Below, piece after piece: positions 45,958 to 55,041 of a stretch of 64,000 nt of DNA (positions are counted from its first letter, which is position 1; each line of letters opens with the position of its first letter). The notes under the pieces were generated by a model that worked only from the letters and a program-made list of their open reading frames with translations, was not told the origin of the DNA and searched no databases. The DNA comes from an uncultured Rhizobium sp. (GTDB lineage Bacteria > Pseudomonadota > Alphaproteobacteria > Rhizobiales > Rhizobiaceae), in assembly GCA_945952315.1 (NCBI GenBank), contig CAMFIE010000002.1, forward strand, positions 62,001 to 126,000, in the 5' to 3' direction. Both the position numbers and the translations under genes were made by a program.

Positions 45958-47129
45958 GCGGGTTTCTCGAATGGCTGCTCGGGCGGCTGCCGGTCGGCTG
46001 GCTGCAACTGGTGCATAACAAGGCGCGCTTTGCCTCGGCGCTGGCCGGGGTCGCCTTCGCCAATATCCTTGTCTTCATGCAACTTGGCTTTTTCGGCGCG
46101 CTGATGGGCTCGGTCGCATTGCCATACCAGCAGATGGATGCGGATGTTCTGATCTCCTCTTCCGATATGAACACGCTCGCTGATGCCGGACCTTTGCCGC
46201 GTCAGCGGCTCTACGAGGCATTGGCGGTGAACGGCGTGGCTGACGCGACCCCGCTCTATTACGGCAAGCTCGACTGGAAGCAGGCGGACGGCACGATCCG
46301 TGGTCTCGATGTCTTCGGCATTGATCCGGCCAAGCCCGCCTTCCGCTTCCTGAGGGACAATTCGAAGGTGAAGGTGCTGACGCTTGCGGATCACGCGCTG
46401 ATCGATATCGGCACCCGCAATGTGGTCGGCGACGTGCTTGCCCGCATCGAAAGGGGGGAGCCCTATGCCTTCGAGGCAAAAGGCCGAACGCTTTCCGTGG
46501 ACGGAGTTTTCCGCATCGGCGGCGGATTTACGACCGATGGCTATCTGATCGTGTCGGATCAGACCTTCCTCCGACTGTTTCCGCAGCGCTTTGCCGGAGC
46601 GCCGAACCATGTGCTGGTGAAGGCTCAACCTGGTGTCGCTGCAAGGGATCTCGCCGATCGCCTCTCCGCCGTGCTTCCCGCCTATGACAGCCAGGCGCGG
46701 CCCGTGGATGTGGTGACTGCACGCGAGCAGGCCTTCCAGTCGACGCAGCGCCCGGTCGGCATGGTGTTCGGCTTCGGCATCATCATCGGCACGCTGGTTG
46801 GCAGCATCATCGTCTATCAGGTGCTGGCAACGGATGTCGCAGACCATCTGAAGGAATATGCGACCTTCAAGGCCATCGGCTACCGGCAGGGCTTTTTCCT
46901 GGGCATCGTCTTCGAGGAGGCGATGGTGCTCGCTGTTGCGGGTTTCCTGCCGGGCGTGGTGATTTCCGTGCTGCTTTACAGGCTGGTCGCGAAGGCCACC
47001 AGCCTGCCATTGGCGATGACCATGGAGCGGCCCTTCATCGTGCTGTTCGGCACGCTACTGATGTGCGGCCTTTCGGGCCTCGTTGCCACCCGGCGCCTGG
47101 CACGGGCCAATCCGGCGGACCTGTTCTGA
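45954..47129 (+). CDS. ABC transporter permease, DevC/FtsX type
   Basis: Inner-membrane permease of 391 residues with the MacB/FtsX topology: one helix near the N-terminus (about 30-50), a large periplasmic domain (about 60-260) and three C-terminal helices. The last helix is followed by RRLARANPADLF, a typical FtsX-family tail. It is coupled to the adaptor gene upstream and to the ATPase downstream (TGATG). Confidence 0.87.
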   Translation: MSGFLEWLLGRLPVGWLQLVHNKARFASALAGVAFANILVFMQLGFFGALMGSVALPYQQMDADVLISSSDMNTLADAGPLPRQRLYEALAVNGVADATPLYYGKLDWKQADGTIRGLDVFGIDPAKPAFRFLRDNSKVKVLTLADHALIDIGTRNVVGDVLARIERGEPYAFEAKGRTLSVDGVFRIGGGFTTDGYLIVSDQTFLRLFPQRFAGAPNHVLVKAQPGVAARDLADRLSAVLPAYDSQARPVDVVTAREQAFQSTQRPVGMVFGFGIIIGTLVGSIIVYQVLATDVADHLKEYATFKAIGYRQGFFLGIVFEEAMVLAVAGFLPGVVISVLLYRLVAKATSLPLAMTMERPFIVLFGTLLMCGLSGLVATRRLARANPADLF

Positions 47130-47821
47130 TGGAGGGCAAAGGAAGAATGGAAAAGCCTCTGGTGATCTCCGGCGTCCAGCACTGGTTCGGCGAGGCGGAA
47201 GCGCGAAAGCAGGTGCTCTACGATATCGATCTTGTGGTGGAAAAGGGCAGCCTCACCGTACTTGTCGGCGCGTCCGGCTCCGGCAAGACGACGCTTCTGA
47301 CGCTGGCCGGGTGCCTGCGACGCCTTGAGGCGGGCTCGATCCGGCTTCTCGGACAGGAGCTTTATGGCGCCAGCGAAGAGCAGCTGATTGCCTGCCGCAG
47401 GCGGCTCGGCTTCATCTTTCAGGCCCATAACCTGCATGAAAGCCTCACGGCGATGGAAAATGTCCGAATGGGGCTGGAGGTGCACGGGGTGGCCGCAATG
47501 CGCAACTGGCGTGAGGCCTGTGCGCATGTGCTCACCTCCGTCGGCCTTTCAGAGCGATTGCATTATCTGCCCGCGAAACTCTCCGGCGGGCAGAAGCAGC
47601 GCGTGGCTGTTGCCCGCGCGCTGATCGGCAATCCGGAGATCGTGCTCGCTGACGAGCCGACAGCTGCGCTCGACGGCGAAAGCGGCCTGCAGGTGGTGTC
47701 GATGCTGAAGCGCCTCGGGCGTGAGCGCGGCACCACCACGCTGATGGTCACCCATGATGCGCGCATCCTCGACAGGGCAGACCGCATCGTCTCCCTGCAG
47801 GACGGGCGCATCATCGGCTGA
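47129..47821 (+). CDS. ABC transporter ATP-binding protein, DevA type
   Basis: ATPase of the exporter, 230 residues: Walker A GASGSGKTT, Q-loop FQAHNLHESLTA, signature LSGGQKQR, Walker B IVLADEPTAAL and the H-loop VTHD. MacB/LolD/DevA-like. ATG 47129 overlaps the permease stop; ATG 47147, six codons later, is an alternative with AAGGA close upstream. The three genes 44770-47821 form one operon; an OMF/TolC partner would be elsewhere. Confidence 0.93.
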   Translation: MEGKGRMEKPLVISGVQHWFGEAEARKQVLYDIDLVVEKGSLTVLVGASGSGKTTLLTLAGCLRRLEAGSIRLLGQELYGASEEQLIACRRRLGFIFQAHNLHESLTAMENVRMGLEVHGVAAMRNWREACAHVLTSVGLSERLHYLPAKLSGGQKQRVAVARALIGNPEIVLADEPTAALDGESGLQVVSMLKRLGRERGTTTLMVTHDARILDRADRIVSLQDGRIIG

Positions 47822-47824
47822 TGT

Positions 47825-49801
47825 TCACCCCTTGAACTTCTTCTTGCCCTTGAAGGCACCGCCATCCTTGCCCGGCTTGTTGAAATCGGGCTTGCCGGAC
47901 TTGGTGAATTTCGGCTTGCCCGCGGGCTTGTCGAAGTCGCGCTTCTTGTCAAAGTCACGGGGCTTGTCGAAATCCCTCGGCTTGTCGAAATCGCGGGAGG
48001 GAGACTTTCCGCTCTTTTCCGTCTTGTCGAAGCGCGGCTTTTCGGCGGTCTTTTCCCGGTCCCAGCTCTTTTTTGCCGGTCGGGCATCGTCGAAATCGCG
48101 GGACGGGCGGTCAGGGCGCGGGCCGCGCGAAGCGCCGCTGCCGGAAAAATCCGGCTTGCCGGGCAGAGCGCTGACACGGATTGAATCCTCCAGCATCCGC
48201 TTCGGGCCAAGCGCATCCTCGAACTGGGCCGCACTGTCATCGGCGATTTCGATCCAGGTCTCGTTCTGCTGCATCTTGATCTGGCCGATATCGCGCTTGG
48301 AGATATTGCCGTTGCGGCACAGCATCGGGATCAGCCAGCGCGGTTCGGCATTCTGGCGGCGGCCGACGGACAGGGAATACCAGCGGCTTGCGCCGAAATC
48401 ATCGCGCGGACCGCGGCGCTCGTCCTTCTCGAAGGTCGGGCGGTCTTCGCGGGGCGCACGCTCGCGACGCGGCTTGGCGTCAAAGACGGTGATTTCGGTG
48501 AGTTCTTCCGTAGCCGAACGTCCCGAGCGGTAGAGCCGCAGGAAAGCGGTCGCCAGCTGTTCCGGCGAATGGTCGGAAATCAGCGTCCTGATGCCTTCCG
48601 CCTCGTCCTCGGTGATCGGATCGTTGAGGAGGGGATCGGCCAGCATCCTCTCGCCGTCTTTCTGCAGGATCTCGTCGGCAGACGGGGCGTTCACCCAGGC
48701 GGCGGTGATCTTGGCGTCATTCAGCACCCGCTCGGCGCGGCGACGGGCATTGAGCGGCACGATCAGCGCGCTCACACCCTTCTGACCGGCCCGGCCCGTG
48801 CGGCCCGAACGGTGCAGCAGCGTTTCCGGATTGGTCGGAAGATCGGCATGGATCACGAGTTCCAGGCCGGGAAGGTCGATGCCGCGGGCGGCCACATCGG
48901 TTGCGATGCAGACGCGGGCGCGGCCATCGCGCATCGCCTGCAGCGCATGGCTGCGCTCGGTCTGCGACAGCTCGCCGGACAGCGCCACGACCGAGAAGCC
49001 GCGATTGTTGAAGCGGGCGGTCATGTGGTTGACGGCAGCGCGGGTGGAGCAGAACACGATCGCATTCCTTGCCTCATAGAAGCGAAGCGCATTGATGATC
49101 GCATTTTCCCGGTCGGTCGGTGCAACCAGCATGGCGCGATATTCGATATCGTGATGCTGTTCCTTGTCGCCTGCCGCCTCGATGCGGATCGCATCGCGCT
49201 GGTAGTTCTTGGCAAGGGTCGCGATGGATTTCGGCACGGTTGCGGAAAACATCAGCGTGCGGCGATCTTCCGGCGAGGCTTCGAGGATGAACTCGAGATC
49301 CTCGCGGAAGCCGAGATCGAGCATCTCGTCGGCCTCGTCCAGCACAACGGCTGCGATATCCTCAAGAACGAGCGATCCCTTGGTGATATGATCACGCAGA
49401 CGCCCCGGCGTGCCGACAACGATATGGGCGCCGCGATCAAGCGCCCGGCGCTCGGTGCGGATATCCATGCCACCAACGCAGGAGGCAACGGTCGCGCCGG
49501 TCAGTTCATAAAGCCATTGCAGCTCGCGCTCTACCTGAAGGGCGAGCTCGCGGGTCGGCGCGACCACCAGCGCCAGCGGCGTCGCGGCCCGGCCGAAGCG
49601 GGCCTCGCCCTTGAGCAGGTCCGGGGCGAAGGCAAGGCCAAAGGCCACAGTCTTGCCCGATCCGGTGCGGGCGGAAACCAGTGCATCGGAACCGGCCAGC
49701 GCCGGGTCCAGCACCGCCTGCTGCACGGGGGTGAGGCTTTCGTAGCCACGTTTACGCAATGCTTCGGCAATCGCCGGAACGATGCCTTCAAACTCAGTCA
49801 T
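47825..49801 (-). CDS. DEAD-box ATP-dependent RNA helicase with DbpA-like RNA-binding domain
   Basis: RNA remodelling helicase of 658 residues. Motif I ARTGSGKT, motif Ia PTRELALQ, the DEAD box VLDEADEM, SAT, and the C-terminal RecA-domain HRSGRTGRAGQ are all present, followed by a DbpA/CsdA-like RNA-binding domain (about 470-570). The tail is highly charged with DFDKPR repeats and ends in Lys/Phe/Gly-rich sequence. This is the DeaD/CsdA-like pattern linked with ribosome assembly and cold growth. ATG 49801 chosen; the upstream 32 codons are not family-like. Confidence 0.93.
   Translation of the reverse strand: MTEFEGIVPAIAEALRKRGYESLTPVQQAVLDPALAGSDALVSARTGSGKTVAFGLAFAPDLLKGEARFGRAATPLALVVAPTRELALQVERELQWLYELTGATVASCVGGMDIRTERRALDRGAHIVVGTPGRLRDHITKGSLVLEDIAAVVLDEADEMLDLGFREDLEFILEASPEDRRTLMFSATVPKSIATLAKNYQRDAIRIEAAGDKEQHHDIEYRAMLVAPTDRENAIINALRFYEARNAIVFCSTRAAVNHMTARFNNRGFSVVALSGELSQTERSHALQAMRDGRARVCIATDVAARGIDLPGLELVIHADLPTNPETLLHRSGRTGRAGQKGVSALIVPLNARRRAERVLNDAKITAAWVNAPSADEILQKDGERMLADPLLNDPITEDEAEGIRTLISDHSPEQLATAFLRLYRSGRSATEELTEITVFDAKPRRERAPREDRPTFEKDERRGPRDDFGASRWYSLSVGRRQNAEPRWLIPMLCRNGNISKRDIGQIKMQQNETWIEIADDSAAQFEDALGPKRMLEDSIRVSALPGKPDFSGSGASRGPRPDRPSRDFDDARPAKKSWDREKTAEKPRFDKTEKSGKSPSRDFDKPRDFDKPRDFDKKRDFDKPAGKPKFTKSGKPDFNKPGKDGGAFKGKKKFKG
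47924..47992 (-). repeat. DFDKPR tandem repeat in helicase tail
   Basis: Four hexapeptide units (DFDKPR twice, DFDKKR, DFDKP) are encoded by 18-bp near-repeats in the helicase C-terminal tail. Disordered charged tails of this kind usually give non-specific RNA affinity. Confidence 0.85.
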
Positions 49802-50086
49802 GATCCGTCTTTCGGCTTTTGAGTGGCCGGGGATCTTTCCAGTTCGCGGCTGTGCGAAGCGGGTGCCCGGGCAATCGATGGCGCGGCAAGGCCGCAAGTT
49901 ACAAAGGTTTGGCGTGTCCCTACTGCAATCGGCCCGCTTTGTACAGGATAATCACAAATGGCGGCAAAATAGGGTAAAGCGGCGGCCGAATTGACCTTTG
50001 CCAGCTTCGCTAGACTTATGATCAATGGTCGCCTTGTGCTCGCGGGCCTATAGGATAAAGGTATCAACCCCTGGGAGGCGGGTTTC

Positions 50087-50821
50087 ATGCGGATCGCACT
50101 GTTTTCGGATATCCATGCCAATCGGGAGGCTTTCGAAGCCTGCCTGAATGCGGCGGCCGGTGTAGACCGTATCGTCATCCTGGGCGATATCGTCGGTTAC
50201 GGCGCCGATCCCGGCTGGTGCGCGGACAAGGCGGCGGAGATCGCTGCGGCGGGCGGCATCGTCATCCGCGGCAATCATGACCAGGCCGCCTGCGACACCC
50301 ATTGCGACATGAATTCGAGCGCGAAGATCGCCATCGAATGGACCCGCAACCAGCTTTCCGCCGAACAGAAGGCCTTCCTCGGCCAGTTGCCGATGAGTGT
50401 CATGGATGATGACCGGCTCTATGTGCATGCGGATGGCAGCGCGCCAGCGAAATGGAACTATGTGACCGATGCCAGCGATGCGGAAGGCCATTTCAATGGC
50501 ACCTCGGCGCGGGTGAGCTTCTGCGGCCACATCCATGTGCCCGCCCTTTACGGCCTTGCCGCTGGCGGCAGGATCAACCGTTTCGTGCCGAATTCCGAAG
50601 TGCCGATTCCGCTTCTCGCCCAGCGCCGCTGGCTTGGTGTGATGGGGGCGGTTGGCCAGCCGCGCGACGGCCACCCGACCGCAGCCTTTGCGATCTATGA
50701 CACCGACAAGCGCGAGCTGACCTATCGCCGCGCCGCCTATGACATCGAGACGGCGCAAGCGAAAATCCGGGCGGCTGGCCTGCCGGAAGGGCTCGCGGCA
50801 CGGCTTGCACGCGGGCATTGA
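50087..50821 (+). CDS. Metallophosphoesterase family protein
   Basis: Calcineurin-like phosphoesterase of 244 residues. The di-metal motifs are D-x-H in FSDIHANREA, GDIVGYG, the GNHD motif in IRGNHDQAA and GHIHVP near the end. Could be a protein or nucleotide phosphatase. It is followed after 20 bp by a Ser/Thr kinase gene, so the pair may form a phosphorylation switch. No signal peptide. About 285 bp of upstream sequence hold no other gene. Confidence 0.9.
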   Translation: MRIALFSDIHANREAFEACLNAAAGVDRIVILGDIVGYGADPGWCADKAAEIAAAGGIVIRGNHDQAACDTHCDMNSSAKIAIEWTRNQLSAEQKAFLGQLPMSVMDDDRLYVHADGSAPAKWNYVTDASDAEGHFNGTSARVSFCGHIHVPALYGLAAGGRINRFVPNSEVPIPLLAQRRWLGVMGAVGQPRDGHPTAAFAIYDTDKRELTYRRAAYDIETAQAKIRAAGLPEGLAARLARGH

Positions 50822-50841
50822 AGGGACCGGGGGTTTAGGGA

Positions 50842-52248
50842 ATGGCAGCGAAATTGCAGGCAGGCATGCAACTCGACGGCTTCACGCTGCAGGAGCTTGC
50901 CCATACGGGCGGCATGGCGCGGCTCTGGGTTGTCACCCATCCGGATCATGAAAAGCCGCTTCTTATGAAAGTGCCGATGATCGGCGAGGGGGATGACCCG
51001 GCCGCCATCGTCAGCTTCGAGATGGAGCAGATGATCCTGCCGCGCCTTTCCGGCCCGCATGTGCCGCAGTTCATTGCCAATGGGGATTTCGCCACCCATC
51101 CCTATATCGTGATGGAGCGGCTTCCCGGCAAATCGCTCTATCCGATGCTCGATCTTCTGCCGCTGCCGCTCGAACAGGTGACCGATATCGGCGTGAAGAT
51201 CGCAACCGCGCTCGATGCGTTGCATCGCCAGCATGTCGTGCATCTAGATCTGAAGCCCTCGAACATCATCTTCCGGGAAACGGGCGAGGCGGTGCTGGTC
51301 GATTTCGGGCTTGCCCGCCACAATCTGCTGCCTGACCTCATGGAAGAGGAATTCCGCCTGCCTTATGGCACGGCGCCTTACATGGCGCCGGAGCAGATTC
51401 TCCGCATCCGCTCCGATTACCGGTCGGATATCTTTGCGCTCGGCTGCCTTCTCTATTTCTTCGCGACCGGCACCCGGCCCTTCGGTGATCCGCAGCGGCT
51501 GAAGGGGCTGAAAAAGCGGCTCTGGTCCGATCCGGTGCCGCCGCGCGCGCTGAACGGTGATATTCCTCCGGCCTTTCAGGAAGTGGTGCTGCGTGCGCTG
51601 GAGGTAAACCCGAACCGCCGCTATCCGACAGCGGCACAGATGGCGGCCGCACTGAAAGACCTTTCGCAGGTGCCGCTCACCCCGCGCGCCACCAAGACGA
51701 AGCGCGATCCCTTTTCGGAGCGGTTGCGCCGCCGCTTCAATCCGGAGCCGATCGAGCCGCCGAAGCGGCAGGAACAGCCGGGCGAGCTTTCCAATGCGCC
51801 CATCGTCATGGTCGCCATCGATCTCAGCGACAGTTCCGCCGATCTCAAGGACCTGCTCCGGCTCACCACCCAGCGCATTGTCGAAAAGACGCCGGATGCG
51901 CGTGTTGCCTGTGTGAACATCCTGAAGATCAACCGTCTGGCGCTGGATACGACGCTGGACGAGACCGGCCACAACAAGCATGTGCTGCGGCTTGTCGATC
52001 TCAAGTCCTGGGCGGAAAAGCTGAATATGCCGGAAGGGGCGGTGACCTTCCATGTCTTGGAAGCCGTCAATCCGGCGGATGCCATTCTGGATTATGCCCG
52101 CCAGAACTATGTGGACCATATCGTGATGGGTGCGCGCGCCGCCTCCGCCATGCGCTCGCTGCTCGGCAGCGTCTCCGGCGAAGTGGCCGCCCACGCGCCC
52201 TGCACGGTAACGGTGGTCCGCAACCGGGCGATCCCGGCTGCGGAGTGA
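50842..52248 (+). CDS. Serine/threonine protein kinase fused to a universal stress protein domain
   Basis: Fusion of 468 residues. The N-terminal eukaryotic-like kinase domain (about 10-280) has the ATP Lys near residue 43, the catalytic loop HLDLKPSN at 134-141, DFG at 154-156 and an APE-type PYMAPEQ segment. Its glycine loop is degenerate. The C-terminal part (about 315-468) is a UspA fold: VMVAIDLSDSS at the start and VMGARAASAMRSLLGSVSGEVAAHAPCTVTVV at the ATP-binding end. It has no membrane segment. It is linked to the upstream metallophosphoesterase and converges on the thiourocanase-like gene. Confidence 0.9.
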   Translation: MAAKLQAGMQLDGFTLQELAHTGGMARLWVVTHPDHEKPLLMKVPMIGEGDDPAAIVSFEMEQMILPRLSGPHVPQFIANGDFATHPYIVMERLPGKSLYPMLDLLPLPLEQVTDIGVKIATALDALHRQHVVHLDLKPSNIIFRETGEAVLVDFGLARHNLLPDLMEEEFRLPYGTAPYMAPEQILRIRSDYRSDIFALGCLLYFFATGTRPFGDPQRLKGLKKRLWSDPVPPRALNGDIPPAFQEVVLRALEVNPNRRYPTAAQMAAALKDLSQVPLTPRATKTKRDPFSERLRRRFNPEPIEPPKRQEQPGELSNAPIVMVAIDLSDSSADLKDLLRLTTQRIVEKTPDARVACVNILKINRLALDTTLDETGHNKHVLRLVDLKSWAEKLNMPEGAVTFHVLEAVNPADAILDYARQNYVDHIVMGARAASAMRSLLGSVSGEVAAHAPCTVTVVRNRAIPAAE

Positions 52249-52260
52249 TCCTTTTTCGGT

Positions 52261-53919
52261 TCAGAGGCGGATATAGGGCACGGCCTTCTTCTCCACCTCG
52301 TCAAGCGCCTCGTCATAGCCCGCATCCGCATAGCGGATCACGCCCAGAGAGGTATCGTTGGTAATGGCGTGTTCAAGCCGCTCGTCGGCTTCCTTCGTGC
52401 CATCGGCAACCACGGTGACACCGCAGCTCGTCATGTAGCCGGAATAGCCGCCGCCGCCTGAATGCACGACAACCAGATCGGCCATCGAAGCCGAGAGCAT
52501 CATCGCATCGATCAGCGGCCAGTCCGCAATCGCGTCGGAGCCGTCCTTCATGTTCTCGGTCATGATGTTGGGATGCGCCATCGCACCCGCATCCAGATGG
52601 TCGCGCGAAAAGGCGACGGGGCCCTTGAGCTCGCCGGAGGCAACCAGTTCGTTCACCCGGCGGGCAAGGGCCGTGCGTTCGCCATGGCCGAGCCAGGCGA
52701 TGCGGGCAGGCAGGCCTTCGAAGGGAATGTTCTCGCGGGCAAGCTTCACCCAGTTGGTGACGATGTGATTGTCGGCAAACATCTCGACGAGCAGATCGTC
52801 GATGCGGGCAATGTCGCTTTCCTCTCCCGATAGCGCCATCCAGCGATAGGGGCCGATGGCACGGCAGAAGAGCGGCCGCAGATAGGCTTCGGTGAAGATC
52901 GGAATGTCGAAGGCATCGGCAACACCCCCCTCCCGCGCCTGCGTGCGGATGAGATTGCCGTTGTCGAACACTTCCGCTCCCGCCTTCTGGAAGGCAAGCA
53001 TGGCCTTCACATGATCGACAATCGAGGCCCGGCTTTCGATCATCAGCTGCGCCGGGCTTTCCTCGCGCATGCGGCGGGCCTCGGCAAGCGTGCGGCTCTT
53101 CGGCACATAGCCGTAGACGAGATCATGGGCGGACGTCTGGTCGGTGACGATATCCGGGGTGATGCCGCGGGCAACGATTTCCGGATAGATATCCGCCGCA
53201 TTGCCGACGAGACCGACGGAAAGCGCCTTGCCCGCCTTCATCGCGCCGTCGATCAGCGCAAGCGCATGGTCGAGATTGTCGGCAATCGTATCGAGATAGC
53301 CGATCTCCTTGCGCTTTTGCGCCCGGTCCGGATCGATATCCACGCACAGGATGGCAGCCTCAGCCATCCGGCCTGCAAGCGGCTGCGCGCCGCCCATGCC
53401 GCCCAGACCGGCGGTGAGAATGAAGCGGCCCTTCAGCGATCCGCCGAAGCGTTTTTCGGCAATACGCATGAAGATTTCATAGGTGCCCTGGATCACGCCC
53501 TGGCTGCCGATATACTGCCAGGCACCGGCGGTGAGCCCGCCCCAGCAGATCAGGCCCTTCTTCTGCAGGTCGTAAAAGACCTCTGCCTTTGCCCATTGGC
53601 CGACCATGTTGCAATTCGCCATGATGACGAGCGGGGCCTTCGCATGGGTCTTCACAAGGCCGACCGGCTTGCCGGACTGGATCAGCAGCGTCTGGTCCTC
53701 GTCCATTTCGGTAAGCGCCTTGACGATCGCCTTGTGGGCCGCCCAGTTGCGGGCGGCCTTGCCAAGCGCGGCATAGACGATCAGGTTGTCCGGATCTTCG
53801 CCGACCGAGAGCACATTTTCGAGAAGCCGCAGCAGGGCTTCCTGCCGCCAGCCCCTGGCGCGAAGGGTGGTGCCACCGGGAACGGGAAAATTGGCGTGAC
53901 GGGAAGGACGTGCATTCAT
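52261..53919 (-). CDS. Urocanate hydratase family protein, probable thiourocanate hydratase
   Basis: NAD-dependent hydratase of the HutU family, 552 residues. Conserved are IVYAALGKAARNW, LIQSGKPVGLVKTH, the NAD-binding TAGLGGMGGAQPL, TDQTSAHD and FCRAIGP with the active-site Cys. It departs from classical HutU at several places: the usual His-His-Gly-Gly-Gly stretch reads HSGGGGYSG (52439-52468), and SRDHLDAGAMAHP differs from the HutU version. It is the last gene of a five-gene operon without hutI or hutG, so I infer thiourocanate as substrate. Ordinary urocanate remains possible. Confidence 0.85.
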   Translation of the reverse strand: MNARPSRHANFPVPGGTTLRARGWRQEALLRLLENVLSVGEDPDNLIVYAALGKAARNWAAHKAIVKALTEMDEDQTLLIQSGKPVGLVKTHAKAPLVIMANCNMVGQWAKAEVFYDLQKKGLICWGGLTAGAWQYIGSQGVIQGTYEIFMRIAEKRFGGSLKGRFILTAGLGGMGGAQPLAGRMAEAAILCVDIDPDRAQKRKEIGYLDTIADNLDHALALIDGAMKAGKALSVGLVGNAADIYPEIVARGITPDIVTDQTSAHDLVYGYVPKSRTLAEARRMREESPAQLMIESRASIVDHVKAMLAFQKAGAEVFDNGNLIRTQAREGGVADAFDIPIFTEAYLRPLFCRAIGPYRWMALSGEESDIARIDDLLVEMFADNHIVTNWVKLARENIPFEGLPARIAWLGHGERTALARRVNELVASGELKGPVAFSRDHLDAGAMAHPNIMTENMKDGSDAIADWPLIDAMMLSASMADLVVVHSGGGGYSGYMTSCGVTVVADGTKEADERLEHAITNDTSLGVIRYADAGYDEALDEVEKKAVPYIRL

Positions 53920-53931
53920 GGTTCTGGCTCC

Positions 53932-55029
53932 TCAGGCCTTGGCGGACAGCGCATAGCGGGCAATCTCGATGCCCATCGCCTTTTCGCAGACCGGATAGAC
54001 GGTCGGGTCGAGCACGCTTGCCGAAAGCGGAATGATATCCATCGGCACATGCAGCACATGGATCGTCATGCCTTCCTTGAGCTGGCCGACGCTCAAGGGT
54101 TCTGCCTCCTCGGACAGCGTGGTGATGACGGATGGGAAGGTGGCAAGCCGCGCACCATCCGCATCATCGACCGCCATATATTCGTTCATCACATGCAGGG
54201 TGCGCGAAGACGCGCCAGAGCCGATCACCACGGTGCCGATATCGAAGGCTTCCTTCGTATAGGTGACGGCCTTTTTCGTGATCACGCCGGAGGTGAGGAT
54301 ATGGCCGCCGGTAACCTTGCAGATCGCATCGATGACGGCGCTCGGCCCCTTCTTTTCGGCAGCGATGATCGCCTCGCCGAGCGCAAGCGCCATGGAGATG
54401 CCGCCAAGGGCAGCATTCTTCTTCACATAGGAGGCGCGCAACGGGTTGCGGGCGGAGGCAATGAAACCACCGGACTGGTCTGAGGCGGCGCGCAGAACCG
54501 GAGAAATCTTCGCCGTCGCGCCGCGCACGACGAGCTCGATATAGCGGTTTTCCGCGCGGTTTCCGCCCGCCGCCGTCTGGATCATCTGCTCGGGCGAACC
54601 CGCCATGCCGATCGAACCCATGTCGCCGGTCGGATGGGCGCGGATATCACCCACCGCATCCACCACCTTGGTGCCGAGGATCGCGGAGGGAAGCCAGGCA
54701 TTCAGCGTCGAGGACTTGCCGTTCTGGCCAATGATCAGGCCAGCAATCTTTTCGCCAAGCGCTTCCTGAAGCAGGGAAACGGCGCGGACATAATCGACAC
54801 CGCGCATTTCCCAGGGGGTGGTGGAGGCGGGTGCGCCAATGGCAGCAGCGGTTGCCACCCAGTCATTTTCGTCGAGCTCGTCGATGGAGACGAGTTCCGG
54901 CTTGCCGATGGAAACAGCCGCATAGCCCAGCATCCGGCCATGATCGGCCCAGCCGCCACCGCCTGCCGCATAGACGGAGCCACCCTTGACCGCCGCTTCC
55001 ACATCCTTCTCGACCAGTATGCGTCCCAT
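53932..55029 (-). CDS. DUF917 family protein, candidate thiohydantoin desulfhydrase
   Basis: 365 residues, all within DUF917: a glycine-rich N-terminal GGSVYAAGGGGWADHG, NAWLPSAILG and DVGDIRAHPTGDMGSIGM-like central blocks and GGHILTSGVI. The family is related to hydantoinase/oxoprolinase-type proteins and has few characterised members. In the ergothioneine route one enzyme must remove sulfur from 3-(5-oxo-2-thioxoimidazolidin-4-yl)propionate; within this operon DUF917 is the protein left for that step. That is assignment by elimination. It is spaced 12 bp from each neighbour. Confidence 0.7.
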   Translation of the reverse strand: MGRILVEKDVEAAVKGGSVYAAGGGGWADHGRMLGYAAVSIGKPELVSIDELDENDWVATAAAIGAPASTTPWEMRGVDYVRAVSLLQEALGEKIAGLIIGQNGKSSTLNAWLPSAILGTKVVDAVGDIRAHPTGDMGSIGMAGSPEQMIQTAAGGNRAENRYIELVVRGATAKISPVLRAASDQSGGFIASARNPLRASYVKKNAALGGISMALALGEAIIAAEKKGPSAVIDAICKVTGGHILTSGVITKKAVTYTKEAFDIGTVVIGSGASSRTLHVMNEYMAVDDADGARLATFPSVITTLSEEAEPLSVGQLKEGMTIHVLHVPMDIIPLSASVLDPTVYPVCEKAMGIEIARYALSAKA

Positions 55030-55041
55030 ATCCGTTCCCTC

